In this document: piece after piece, positions 8,458-16,360 of the stretch | How the letters are laid out: each line of letters begins with the position of its first letter | How positions within the stretch are numbered: the stretch's first letter is position 1 | Source: JAOTZA01 sp965224065 | GTDB taxonomy: Bacteria > Acidobacteriota > Thermoanaerobaculia > Multivoradales > JAHEKO01 | NCBI GenBank assembly: GCA_965224065.1 | Contig: CBDCYF010000005.1 | Span: 3,162,001-3,226,000 of the forward strand | DNA length: 64,000 bases | Reading direction: 5' to 3' | Notes under the pieces: model-generated | What the model was told of the DNA's origin: nothing | Seen by the model: only the letters and a program-made list of their open reading frames with translations | Databases searched by the model: none | Made by a program: the position numbers and the translations under genes

Positions 8458-8894
8458 GTGGCGGACCCGAGGGCCCGGTCCCGATCCATCCGCCGGGCTG
8501 GGCCCGGCCGAGCGGGTATTCGAACGGTGTGCTGACACCGGCAAATGGTCGGTTGTTGTTTGTCGCCGGTCAGATCGGCTGGGACGAGGATCAGCGGCTG
8601 GTGGGAGACTGCCTGGTGGAGCAGTTCGAGCAGGCCCTGGCAAACGTCGTGGCGGTGGTGGAGGCGGCGGGGGGACGGCCCGAGCAGATCTGCCGGCTGA
8701 CGATTTATGTCGTGGATCGGGGGGCGTACACGGCGACTCGAGAGTCGCTCGGTGAGGCTTACCAGCGCGTCATGGGCCGGCACTATCCGGCCATGGCCCT
8801 GCTCGAGGTCAAGGGCCTGCTGGAGCCGCGAGCGCTGGTCGAGATCGAGGCGACGGCGGTTCTTCCAAACCAGAGTCGGGAAGCCGAGTCGTGA
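8454..8894 (+). CDS. RidA-family (YjgF/YER057c/UK114) protein lacking the catalytic Arg
   Basis: 146 residues. Canonical RidA proteins hydrolyse reactive imines or enamines; relatives include 2-aminomuconate deaminases. The fold is recognisable from LFVAGQIGWD, NVVAVVEAAGG, a VDRGAY segment and a final VEIEATAVL strand. Aligned by eye with E. coli RidA (FPARSCVEV), this protein reads YPAMALLEV, so the position of Arg105 is Met. It is therefore unlikely to be a housekeeping RidA and more likely a pathway-specific member. The GTG start overlaps the SDR stop (GTGA), and its stop overlaps the next GTG, which implies tight translational coupling in one operon. Confidence 0.85.
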   Translation: MSGGPEGPVPIHPPGWARPSGYSNGVLTPANGRLLFVAGQIGWDEDQRLVGDCLVEQFEQALANVVAVVEAAGGRPEQICRLTIYVVDRGAYTATRESLGEAYQRVMGRHYPAMALLEVKGLLEPRALVEIEATAVLPNQSREAES

Positions 8895-9691
8895 GCCTCC
8901 GGCCCGAGTCCTTTCTCTACAGCCACGACGCCGCCAGCGGGGTCGCCACGGTGACACTCAACCGGCCGGAGAGGCTCAACGCGCTCACCTTCGAGGTCTA
9001 CCGCGAGCTGCTCGAGACGTTTGTGGCGCTCGACACCGAGCCGGGCGTGCGCTCCGTTCTGTTGACCGGTGCGGGGCGTGCGTTCTGCTCGGGTGGCGAC
9101 GTCGAGGACATCATCGGTCCGCTGTTCGAGCGCGACGAGCAGGGGCTGCTCGAGTTCACCCGGATGACCGGCGACCTGATTCTGTCGATCGTACGTTGCC
9201 GCCGGCCGGTGATCGCGGCGCTCAACGGAACGGTGGCGGGCGCGGGCGCGGTGATCGCCTCGGCGTGCGATGTGCGAATCGCATCCGACACCGCCAAGAT
9301 CGCTTTTCTATTCACCAAAGTCGGCTTGTCGGGCGCGGACATGGGCGCCTCCTGGCTGCTGCCGCGAATCGTCGGATATGGACGGGCGATGGAGCTGCTG
9401 ATGACCGGCGACTTCATCGACGCCGTCGAGGCGTACCGCATCGGGCTCTACAACCGGGTCGTGGAGCCCGATGAGCTCGCGACCCAGGCGCGCGGTTGGG
9501 CCGAGCGGCTGGCGGCGGGTCCATCGTTTGCGCTCGAGGTGACCAAGCGGATGCTGGCGCGGGAGGCCGCCCTGGACCTCGAGTCGGCGATGGAGGCCGA
9601 GACCGAGATTCAGGCCGTGTGTATGAGGGAGAAGAACTTTCGCGAAGCCTATGAGGCCTTTGTCGCGAAGCGGAAGCCGGTTTTTGATTGA
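8891..9691 (+). CDS. Crotonase-fold enoyl-CoA hydratase/isomerase family enzyme, non-canonical active site
   Basis: 266 residues, GTG start overlapping the RidA-like stop. The oxyanion-hole segments are present: AFCSGGDVED and ALNGTVAGAGAVIASACD. Against classical enoyl-CoA hydratase, the two catalytic glutamates do not line up: the GCEL segment reads GAVI, and the PEI segment reads TKV, followed by GLSGADMGASWLLPR. The protein may instead act as a CoA-linked hydrolase, isomerase or ring-cleavage enzyme. Its place in the SDR-RidA-crotonase-acyl-CoA dehydrogenase string supports a dedicated catabolic route rather than general fatty-acid oxidation. Confidence 0.85.
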   Translation: MSLRPESFLYSHDAASGVATVTLNRPERLNALTFEVYRELLETFVALDTEPGVRSVLLTGAGRAFCSGGDVEDIIGPLFERDEQGLLEFTRMTGDLILSIVRCRRPVIAALNGTVAGAGAVIASACDVRIASDTAKIAFLFTKVGLSGADMGASWLLPRIVGYGRAMELLMTGDFIDAVEAYRIGLYNRVVEPDELATQARGWAERLAAGPSFALEVTKRMLAREAALDLESAMEAETEIQAVCMREKNFREAYEAFVAKRKPVFD

Positions 9692-9712
9692 GCGGCGATT
9701 CTGACGACCCCA

Positions 9713-10864
9713 ATGCCCGAGATCGACACGATCGAGCGCTTTTTGAAGCCCGAGCATTCGGGCCTGGCACGCGAGGTCGAAGGCTTCTGCGACGGTCTGG
9801 CGGACCTGTCGGTCGCTGAAGACGACGACCGGGCGCGGAAGCAGGCGCGGACGGTCCTTTCGCGTATCGCCGACGCGGGACTCGGCCGCTACGCGGTGCC
9901 GGCGGAAGATGGGCGTGTCGATGCGGTCTCGCTGTGTTTGATCCGTGAGGGCCTGGCCGCCGCCTCGCCGCTGGCGGACGCGGTGTTCGCGCTTCAGTGT
10001 CTCGGCTCGATGCCGATCGCGCTTGCCGGCAGAGCCGAGCAAAAAGAGCGGTGGCTGCCGGGAGTCGCGCGCGGCGAGCTCATGGCGGCTTTTGCCATGA
10101 CCGAGCCGGCGGCCGGTTCCGACGTCCGGGCGATGGAGACGACCGCCCGGCGGGTGGCGGGCGGCTATGTACTGAACGGCCGCAAGTGGATGATCTCCAA
10201 TGCCGGTTTGGCGGATTTCTATACCACTTTTGCGCGCGTGGAGCCGGAGGAGGGCGAGGCAAGGCGGATCGCGTGTTTTGTTGTCCCGGCCGACAACCCG
10301 GGGTTTCGCTTTGTCGGGGCGCAGGTGTTGAGCGCCCCGCACCCCCTGGGTGAGATCGCGCTCGAGGAGTGCCGGGTGGAAGACGGCGCGCTGCTGGGCG
10401 AAGAAGGAGGGGGCTTCAAGCTGGGGATGCAAACGCTCGACCGACTGCGGGTCACCGTGGCGGCTGCGGCTTGCGGCATGGCGTCGAGAGCGCTCGATGA
10501 AGCGCTCGAGCACGTAATAGAGCGACGTCAGTTTGGCCGCGCGCTTTCCGAGTTTCAGCTCATCCAGCAGAAGCTCGCGGTCATGGCAACCGAGCTCGCG
10601 GGCGCCCGGCTGTTGACGTATCGGGCGGCCTGGGAGGCGGTGCACGGTGACCGGCTGACGCTGCGCTCGGCGATGGCCAAGCTGGCCGCCACCGAGACCG
10701 CGCAACGGGTGGTGGATCAGGCGGTGCAGGTCCTCGGCGGCCGCGGCGTGCTGGCCTCGCACCCGGTGGACCGTCTCTACCGCTCGGTGCGGGCGCTCCG
10801 GATCTACGAGGGCACCAGCGAGATCCAGCAGATCGTGATCGCGCGCGAGCTGCTGGCGACCTGA
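9713..10864 (+). CDS. Acyl-CoA dehydrogenase
   Basis: 383 residues. An FAD-dependent alpha,beta-dehydrogenase of acyl-CoA thioesters. AFAMTEPAAGSDV and WMISNAG are the FAD/substrate signatures, RRQFGRALSEFQ and QVLGGRGV the C-terminal ones, and YEGTSEIQ carries the expected catalytic Glu near 366. It begins 21 bp after the crotonase-like gene and ends the operon. An electron-transfer flavoprotein would be needed and is not in the window. The physiological acyl-CoA is not known; the context suggests a product of aromatic-amine breakdown. Confidence 0.9.
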   Translation: MPEIDTIERFLKPEHSGLAREVEGFCDGLADLSVAEDDDRARKQARTVLSRIADAGLGRYAVPAEDGRVDAVSLCLIREGLAAASPLADAVFALQCLGSMPIALAGRAEQKERWLPGVARGELMAAFAMTEPAAGSDVRAMETTARRVAGGYVLNGRKWMISNAGLADFYTTFARVEPEEGEARRIACFVVPADNPGFRFVGAQVLSAPHPLGEIALEECRVEDGALLGEEGGGFKLGMQTLDRLRVTVAAAACGMASRALDEALEHVIERRQFGRALSEFQLIQQKLAVMATELAGARLLTYRAAWEAVHGDRLTLRSAMAKLAATETAQRVVDQAVQVLGGRGVLASHPVDRLYRSVRALRIYEGTSEIQQIVIARELLAT

Positions 10865-10881
10865 ACCCGTCTCGGCGGGGC

Positions 10882-11053
10882 GGCCAGGGGCCGGGTAGAG
10901 GCTCCGTCAGGGACGTCTGACCGAGCGCATGGCAAGAGCCGGTGAACGGCGCGCCTGATCCGGCGCGAGGGAAGCCGAGGCACGCGCCTCTAGATCACCG
11001 GAGTCCGAATAGCGCGTGCCGTGCCCTGCGGAGCCTCTACCCGGCCCCTGGCC
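10882..11053. repeat. 172-bp element with perfect 25-bp terminal inverted repeats
   Basis: The arms are 10882-10906 and 11029-11053 and are exact reverse complements (left arm begins GGCCAGGGGCCGGG). The 122-bp core contains a second inverted pair, GGCACGCGC at 10979-10987 and GCGCGTGCC at 11012-11020. No coding sequence and no obvious target duplication flank it. It fills the space between two genes that end toward each other (10864 and 11067). It could be a small non-autonomous mobile element, a bidirectional terminator or a structured RNA. Confidence 0.7.
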
Positions 11054-11066
11054 ACTGCGCGCACCG

Positions 11067-11738
11067 TCACTCCAGAAACGTGCTGACGTCCTTGAGCGGA
11101 CGTTTCCGGATGTCGGGCACGACCGCGTCGTCGGCGGGATAGCCGACCACCAGGATCAGATACGGCTTTTCGTGTTTGGGCCGACCGAGGATGTCGTTGA
11201 GAAAGCGCATCGGGGCCGGTGTGTGGGTGAGGCAGGCGAGCCCGGCGTGGTGGAGTGCCGAGATCAGCATCCCGGTCGCGATTCCGACCGATTCGCTGAC
11301 GTAATAGTGCTTGAACTTTGTGCCATCGGCCGTCTCCCCGCGGACCTGCGCGAAGATCGCAACCAGATAGGGCGCGATTTCGAGAAAGGGCTTGTGCTCG
11401 TCCGTGCCCAGCGGCGCCAGGGCCTCGAGCCATTCGTCGGGCGCCCGGCGGAGATAGAAATCCTCCTCTTCCTTCTCGGCCGCGGTGCGGATCTTGCTCT
11501 TGGTCGCGGGATCGCTCACCACAACGAAGTGCCATGGTTGCCGGTTGGCTCCGCTGGGCGCCGAATTGGCGATCCGCAGACAATCCTCGATCACTTCGCG
11601 GGGCACAACACGATCCGAGAAGTGACGCACGCTGCGGCGCCGTTTCATCTCGGCCAGGAAGTCGGCGGCCCGCCGCTTCATCTCCTGGGGTGTTCGCGGG
11701 CGGTACTCGGCGTACTTGCGGAAACCAGGCTTTTCCAA
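11067..11738 (-). CDS. Nitroreductase-family flavoprotein, iodotyrosine-deiodinase-like
   Basis: 223 residues. An FMN-dependent nitroreductase-fold enzyme. The N-terminal [11 protein letters not shown] and [15 protein letters not shown] are FMN-binding signatures. The middle block ([19 protein letters not shown]) and the long lid before it are typical of the iodotyrosine deiodinase branch, which reductively dehalogenates halotyrosines. The C-terminal LILVVGYPA strand completes the fold. The gene stands alone, convergent with the acyl-CoA dehydrogenase. The true substrate in a bacterium is uncertain; a general quinone or nitroaromatic reductase is the alternative. Confidence 0.82.
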   Translation of the reverse strand: MEKPGFRKYAEYRPRTPQEMKRRAADFLAEMKRRRSVRHFSDRVVPREVIEDCLRIANSAPSGANRQPWHFVVVSDPATKSKIRTAAEKEEEDFYLRRAPDEWLEALAPLGTDEHKPFLEIAPYLVAIFAQVRGETADGTKFKHYYVSESVGIATGMLISALHHAGLACLTHTPAPMRFLNDILGRPKHEKPYLILVVGYPADDAVVPDIRKRPLKDVSTFLE

Positions 11739-12121
11739 GGGGATCTCCGGTCCGGACTCGAAGCTCGATGACCGGCGGATTGTACCCGAGAGAAAGCGAT
11801 CCAGCCGGTTTTTAGACGCACCTGTGGCGCTGAGGCAAGAAGATGACCCCGGCCAGAGAGGGGGGCCCCAGCCGGAGTCCGGCGCCCTTGTAGGTGAGCG
11901 CTAGTGTCGGGAAACGGCAAGCGAGGCTCCGGAACCGGTCCTCTGGTGGCCTTCTTGCCGGCAGCCGATTTTTGGAAACCCGAGCGTCGCCAACCGGAGT
12001 GCCGGCGTATTTCCCTTTTACCTACATATATGCCGCCCGAAGCCGGAATCTGACAGCGGAACGAAAAAAAAGGCAATTTCGTGAAAGCGGACGTAAAATC
12101 GTTGTGTTTTTTGTTGTTCTG
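11739..12121. other. Intergenic region between divergent genes, 383 bp
   Basis: Lies between the starts of the nitroreductase (minus) and the pseudouridine synthase (plus). The right half (about 12010-12120) is AT-rich, with a run of eight A at about 12064-12071, so promoters probably sit here. No hexamer pair is convincing. No gene or repeat is seen. Confidence 0.4.
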
Positions 12122-13189
12122 ATGCCCAAAACCGCTCGCAAGCCGCCGCGGCCGCCCCGAGACATGAGTCGGCCGGTGCAGGAATGGAGATTCGAAGTCG
12201 GGGCCCCTCACCACGGAGATCGGCTCGACGCGTTTCTCGGACGGCACCTCCGCTGGCGGTCGCGCAGTTCCATCCGCAAGTCGGTTCTGGCCGGCTGGCT
12301 TGAAGTGCGCCCGTTCAAGGATCCCCAGCAGGCGCCGGTGGCCCGATTGAGACCCGGGCTCAAGCTGAGGCGGGGTCAGGAGGTTGTGGTGAGGCTGCCG
12401 TCGGCCCCTGTCGAGGCAGGGAAGGAGGCGAAGGCGTGGAAGCCGGTCCTCGGTCCAGCGGTCTTCGAGGACGACCACCTCCTCGCGGTTTGCAAGCCAC
12501 CGCACCTGAACGTCTACCCGAGCCGGCGGCACCGTGGCCCGTCGCTGGTCGAGCTCGTGCACCGGCGGCACCACGAGCTGTTTGGCGCGCCCGTGTACGC
12601 GCCGGCGCTCTGCCATCGTCTCGATCGGGAAACCAGCGGGCTGGTGGTGTTTGCCAAGAACCGGTCAGCCAGAGCCGCCCTGGGTCTGCAGTTCGAGGAA
12701 CGGCGGGTGACCAAGACTTATCTGGCCGTGGTCACGGGTACGGTGGAAGAACGGGAAGGGGTCATCGACCTGCCGCTCGGTCCGGCCACCGGCTCGCGGG
12801 TCGAGACCAAGGTCGGTGTTTGCTCACCCCCCGCCGGCGCTCCGGCGCACACGCGCTGGCGGCGCATCCAACGGATGGGAGGGCGGACACTGGTCGAATT
12901 ATCGCCTCGGACCGGGCGCCGCCATCAGCTCCGCGTACACATGGCCGCGATCGGCCATCCGATCGTCGGGGACAAGCTCTACTTGGGCGGGGACGAGATA
13001 TTTCTTCGCTCGCTCGAGGGTCCGTTGACGCCTGCGGACCGAGCGCGCCTGGGCTTGGATCGCCAGGCGCTCCACGCTTGGCGTCTGGAGCTCACCCATC
13101 CCGGCGATGGCGATGGGCGGCTCCTGCAGCTGGAAGCTCCTCTTTGGCCGGATGTCGTGGCCTTGGCTGGGAGCTCGGCGGCGATCTGA
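12122..13189 (+). CDS. RluA-family pseudouridine synthase
   Basis: 355 residues. Isomerises uridine to pseudouridine in ribosomal or other structured RNA. An S4-like N-terminal part (DRLDAFLGRHL, SIRKSVLAGWLEVR) precedes the catalytic domain. HRLDRETSGLVVFAK holds the catalytic Asp near 168, followed by the TGRRHQLRVHMAAIGHPIVGD motif typical of RluA. The reading frame extends upstream to 11894 without family similarity. The ATG at 12122 or the in-frame ATG at 12164 (MSRPVQEW) is the likely start. The 3' end overlaps the convergent downstream gene by 98 bp. The target site is not predictable from sequence. Confidence 0.88.
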   Translation: MPKTARKPPRPPRDMSRPVQEWRFEVGAPHHGDRLDAFLGRHLRWRSRSSIRKSVLAGWLEVRPFKDPQQAPVARLRPGLKLRRGQEVVVRLPSAPVEAGKEAKAWKPVLGPAVFEDDHLLAVCKPPHLNVYPSRRHRGPSLVELVHRRHHELFGAPVYAPALCHRLDRETSGLVVFAKNRSARAALGLQFEERRVTKTYLAVVTGTVEEREGVIDLPLGPATGSRVETKVGVCSPPAGAPAHTRWRRIQRMGGRTLVELSPRTGRRHQLRVHMAAIGHPIVGDKLYLGGDEIFLRSLEGPLTPADRARLGLDRQALHAWRLELTHPGDGDGRLLQLEAPLWPDVVALAGSSAAI

Positions 13190-14309
13190 CCTCTTTTTCT
13201 TCCCCGATCTCCCCCTCAATCTCCCTCCGAACTTCCCCCTCAACTTCCCCAAGACTGCGCAGGAGCAGAAGGGCGCGCCGTTTCTGGATGGACTCGATCC
13301 AGAGGGGCACAAAGGTCTGGAGATCCAGAAAGCAGTCGGTGAGTCGACCCACCAGGGCCGAGATCCGTCCGGCCAGGACCGCGTGACTGGAGAAGAGCTG
13401 GTTGACGCATTCGTCGACGGCGCGCCGGTTGCTTTGCGCGTCTTCAAAGGCCCGGCTGGCGATCTCCATGGCGGAGGCGTGGAGCTCCATCAGGGTCTGG
13501 CATCTGGAGGGGATCTCGGAGGAGTAGCGATCGAGGACTTCCATCTCGTCGAAGCGGATGCCTCGCAGCGCCAGGGTCTCCTTGAGGTGGGTCGTCAGCC
13601 GGCCGCCGAGCTCGTCCAGGACCCTCGCCGTCGTTTGCCAGGCGTCCCGATCGGGAATCCCTCCCTTGAGGGTCAGCCGGTTTTTGAGGGTGGAGAGATG
13701 GTCCACGACCTCACCGCCGACCTCGCGCAGGTAGGCCGCGAGCTGGCACACCGAAGCGTGGAGCCATTCCGCTTCCTCGATGTCACGGGGAAAGCGTCTG
13801 GACAGAAAATAGTCGGCTTCGTGGAGGCTCCGTGGATCGGCGGCGATGATCTCGCAGAAGGAGTCCTGTACAAAGGCCTGGAGCTTGCCGATCGACACGC
13901 AGAGGAGTTTTCTCAGTTGTGGCAGATCGCGGCCTTCCGGCTCGGCCGGTAGCCGCTCGAACTCGCGCAAGGTCGTGCGAGAGATCACGTTGAACGCCAG
14001 CCGGGCTCGAACGAGCGCTGCCTCCAGCTCCGGGACTTGCGAGGCGTGCTCGAGCAGCGGCTCGAACTCCTGCCGCAGAACGTCGCAAACTTCGCGCCCC
14101 CGGCGCCAGATCTCCTGCAGACGTTGCGGCGAGCAATGAAGGATGGCGTAGTTTGAATCCAGGATCTCTTCCAGCAGCCGGCTGGCGAGCAGCAACGCGC
14201 GGATCCTGGGGTTTTGCCAGCGAACCCTTTCGAGCGCCCAGTCGGTGATCGAGACTCCCTCTGGAAGGGCTACCAACTGGTTGCCGGCGGGTATGAGCTG
14301 TGCGGTCAA
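13092..14309 (-). CDS. Hypothetical alpha-helical protein
   Basis: 405 residues; family not recognised. The protein looks cytoplasmic and almost all-helical, with no signal peptide and no clear membrane segment. Leu-rich heptad-like stretches run through most of it. Near the C-terminus is a charged low-complexity run (GEVEGEVRREIEGEIGEE), encoded by a CT-rich near-repeat at about 13197-13250. The last 32 residues are Pro/Arg/His-rich and are encoded opposite the 3' end of the pseudouridine synthase. The true ancestral C-terminus may have been before that tail. Codon-position pattern and helix-like composition favour this strand over the long overlapping plus-strand frame. Confidence 0.7.
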   Translation of the reverse strand: MTAQLIPAGNQLVALPEGVSITDWALERVRWQNPRIRALLLASRLLEEILDSNYAILHCSPQRLQEIWRRGREVCDVLRQEFEPLLEHASQVPELEAALVRARLAFNVISRTTLREFERLPAEPEGRDLPQLRKLLCVSIGKLQAFVQDSFCEIIAADPRSLHEADYFLSRRFPRDIEEAEWLHASVCQLAAYLREVGGEVVDHLSTLKNRLTLKGGIPDRDAWQTTARVLDELGGRLTTHLKETLALRGIRFDEMEVLDRYSSEIPSRCQTLMELHASAMEIASRAFEDAQSNRRAVDECVNQLFSSHAVLAGRISALVGRLTDCFLDLQTFVPLWIESIQKRRALLLLRSLGEVEGEVRREIEGEIGEEKEVRSPPSSQPRPRHPAKEELPAAGAAHRHRRDG

Positions 14310-14443
14310 AGCGACGAGATCCTTTCCACTCGCTAGTAGATCCGATGGGGCCCCGGGATGGAATTAAGCACATCACAGCGAGTGACTTTTTACCTTAAGG
14401 TTCTTTCGACTGACACACGCCCATGTGCGCGGGTGCGACTTGT

Positions 14444-14475
14444 TTGGTTGACAGCCGACCAAATCTGCGTATCCT
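14444..14475 (+). promoter_or_regulatory. Promoter with overlapping palindrome upstream of the metal-efflux operon
   Basis: TTGACA at 14448-14453, a 16-nt spacer and TATCCT at 14470-14475. The -35 box lies inside an imperfect palindrome, TTGGTTG (14444-14450) / CGACCAA (14456-14462), which could be an operator. The predicted transcription start (about 14482) is only a few bases before the ATG at 14486, so the mRNA may be leaderless. Confidence 0.5.
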
Positions 14476-14485
14476 TGTTTTTGAG

Positions 14486-14857
14486 ATGGGACGCTTTACC
14501 CGGTTGATCGCCGTTCTCGCGGCGGCCTTGCTGCTTGCGACGCCCGCGGCCTGGGCGTGCGGAGAGCTGCTGGCGGCGATGGACTGCTGTGACGACATGG
14601 CTCCCATGCATCATGCGGACAAGCCCAAGTGCCACGTCGGCGGGGACGAGGAAATGACCTGTTGCGCCAAGGCGCCGGCGTCCGACCCGGTCGAGGCCAC
14701 GGCCTTTCCGGGTGACCACCGAGTCGCCTTGGAGATCTCGGTTTCCCCGGTCGCCGAATCGCATCGCGTTGCGCAACCCCAGGCCGGCGGTCCCGCCGGC
14801 CCGCCGCGCGCCCAGGATCTGGCGCGCTACACGCTGTTTTCCGCACTGTTGCTCTGA
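14486..14857 (+). CDS. Small exported Cys/Met/His-rich protein, probable metal-binding
   Basis: 123 residues. A signal peptide (residues 1-26, ending AWA) precedes a metal-ligand-rich segment: MDCCDDMAPMHHADKPKCH, then a DEEMTCCAKA stretch. The rest is Pro/Ala-rich and ends in a hydrophobic RYTLFSALLL. It opens the Cu/Ag-type efflux operon, so a role as periplasmic metal chaperone or sensor, analogous to CusF, is plausible. It is not a CusF homologue by fold. The upstream in-frame ATG at 14423 lies ahead of the promoter and is rejected. Confidence 0.72.
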   Translation: MGRFTRLIAVLAAALLLATPAAWACGELLAAMDCCDDMAPMHHADKPKCHVGGDEEMTCCAKAPASDPVEATAFPGDHRVALEISVSPVAESHRVAQPQAGGPAGPPRAQDLARYTLFSALLL

Positions 14858-14858
14858 T

Positions 14859-14910
14859 TCTCCTCTGAGGAGAGTTGTGCCCGATCGTCCGCCGGCCGTA
14901 CGGCGGGACG
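14859..14910. other. Two short inverted repeats between the small metal-binding gene and the OMP gene
   Basis: TCTCCTC (14859-14865) pairs with GAGGAGA (14867-14873) across one base. CGTCCGCCG (14886-14894) pairs with CGGCGGGACG (14901-14910) with one bulge. They may form mRNA hairpins that adjust expression within the operon, or be a weak attenuator. No U-run follows. Confidence 0.3.
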
Positions 14911-14953
14911 GTCCGAACGCCCGTGTGCTCGCGGGCTTCCTCGGAGGAGTGTC

Positions 14954-16360
14954 ATGTTGTGGGAGAAAAATCGTATTGTGTTCGTGGCCCTGGCGGCTCT
15001 CGTCGCCGTGGGTGTGGGTCCGCCCGTCGCCGCCGGGTCGGAGGAGTCGTGGGAGGGCGGGGAGACGACGGCTCCGCCGAGTGAGTCCGCGACGGCTCGG
15101 GTTCTAGGCGCGCTCGAGGAGCCCTCGCTGCGCGAGCTGGCCGAGGAAGTGCTGTCCCGCAACCCCGGGCTGGCGGCGGCGGCGGCGCGGGTCCGGGCCG
15201 CCGCGGCGCGGGCCCCACAGGCCCGCGCGCTGCCCGACCCGGTGGCCGGTTTGACCGCCTTTCTGGCGACGCCCGAGACGCGCACCGGTCCACAGCGCAT
15301 CTCGCTGGCCCTCTCCCAGGGTTTGCCGTGGTTTGGCAAGCTGGCCCTGCGAGAGAAAGCGGAGCTGTGGACCGCGGCGGCGCTCGAAGCCGAGCTCGAG
15401 GCCGAGCGGTTGCGCCGTCTCACCGAGACGCGCCGTCTTTACTACGAGATCGCCTTCCTCGATCGGTTTCGGCAGATTACCGAGGGGTTTCGTGGTCACC
15501 TCGAGCAGCACGAGGAGATCTCGAGGGCTCGATACTCGACCGGGGTGGGGCTGGGGCAGGCGGTCGTCAAGCTCCAGGCCGAGATCACCCGGGTCGAAAA
15601 GGAGCTGCTTGGCATCGGCATCCGCCGCGCGGTGCTGGTGTCACAGCTCAATGGAGCCCGGGACCAGCCGGCCGTGTCACCGTTGCCCGTGATCCGGCCG
15701 GAAGCGCTTCTCGGCGTCTCCGAGGTCGCTTTGGATCGGGAGACCCTGGTCGGTGCGGCGTTGGAGACCCGACCGGAGCTTCGGGCAGCGGACGCCAGGA
15801 CCGAGCGGGCCGCGACGCTGGTGAAGCTGGCCGAGAAGGGCTACCGGCCCGACTTCAAAATCGGCCTCACGTACACGGTGGTCGACTCTCGAGACGACAT
15901 GGCGGGAAGGCTCCAGCCTCCCGAAGGCAATGGCGACGACATTATCGGGATCCACGGCGGGATTACTCTGCCCATTCGGCGCGGAAAGCTTGCCGCCGCG
16001 GTCGACGGAAGAAACAACCAGCTCCTGGCCGAAAGAGAGGTCAAGCGCGAGGTTGCGGCGCGGATCGCAGCGTCGATCGGCGCCTTGACCCAGCGAGTCG
16101 ACCTGGCTTGGCGGCAACTGCGGTTGGTCGAAGATCTTTTGATCGTACAGGCGGAGGAATCCCTGGAATCGGCCCAGGCCGGATACGTCGCCGGCAAGCT
16201 TGACGCTCTCGACCTGCTCGACGCCGAACACGTGCTCTTCGAAGCACGGACTGCGGTGGCGCGGGCAAGCGCCGACTATTTGATCGGCCTGGCCGATCTC
16301 GAAGGCGAGGTGGGCAGGCCGTTGGCGGACATGACCAAGACGGAGCAAAACGATGAATGA
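14954..16360 (+). CDS. TolC-family outer-membrane efflux channel (CusC-like)
   Basis: 468 residues. The outer-membrane channel of a tripartite heavy-metal efflux pump. A signal peptide covers about 1-27. Two OEP repeats follow, seen as long helical hairpins (LRELAEEVLSRNPGLAAAAARV; later DLAWRQLRLVEDLLIVQAEE) and beta segments (PDFKIGLTYTVVD; DIIGIHGGITLPI). No lipobox is present. The last codons overlap the adaptor gene by 8 bp. Lead position ahead of CusB- and CusA-like genes assigns it to the same complex. Confidence 0.85.
   Translation: MLWEKNRIVFVALAALVAVGVGPPVAAGSEESWEGGETTAPPSESATARVLGALEEPSLRELAEEVLSRNPGLAAAAARVRAAAARAPQARALPDPVAGLTAFLATPETRTGPQRISLALSQGLPWFGKLALREKAELWTAAALEAELEAERLRRLTETRRLYYEIAFLDRFRQITEGFRGHLEQHEEISRARYSTGVGLGQAVVKLQAEITRVEKELLGIGIRRAVLVSQLNGARDQPAVSPLPVIRPEALLGVSEVALDRETLVGAALETRPELRAADARTERAATLVKLAEKGYRPDFKIGLTYTVVDSRDDMAGRLQPPEGNGDDIIGIHGGITLPIRRGKLAAAVDGRNNQLLAEREVKREVAARIAASIGALTQRVDLAWRQLRLVEDLLIVQAEESLESAQAGYVAGKLDALDLLDAEHVLFEARTAVARASADYLIGLADLEGEVGRPLADMTKTEQNDE

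Noticed and set aside
10882..11053. Integron attC site
   Set aside because: No RYYYAAC-type core at the ends and no integrase or cassette context.
13107..13952. Plus-strand 281-codon frame opposite the unknown helical protein
   Set aside because: Gly/Asp-rich shadow composition without start signal; the minus-strand frame shows helical periodicity.
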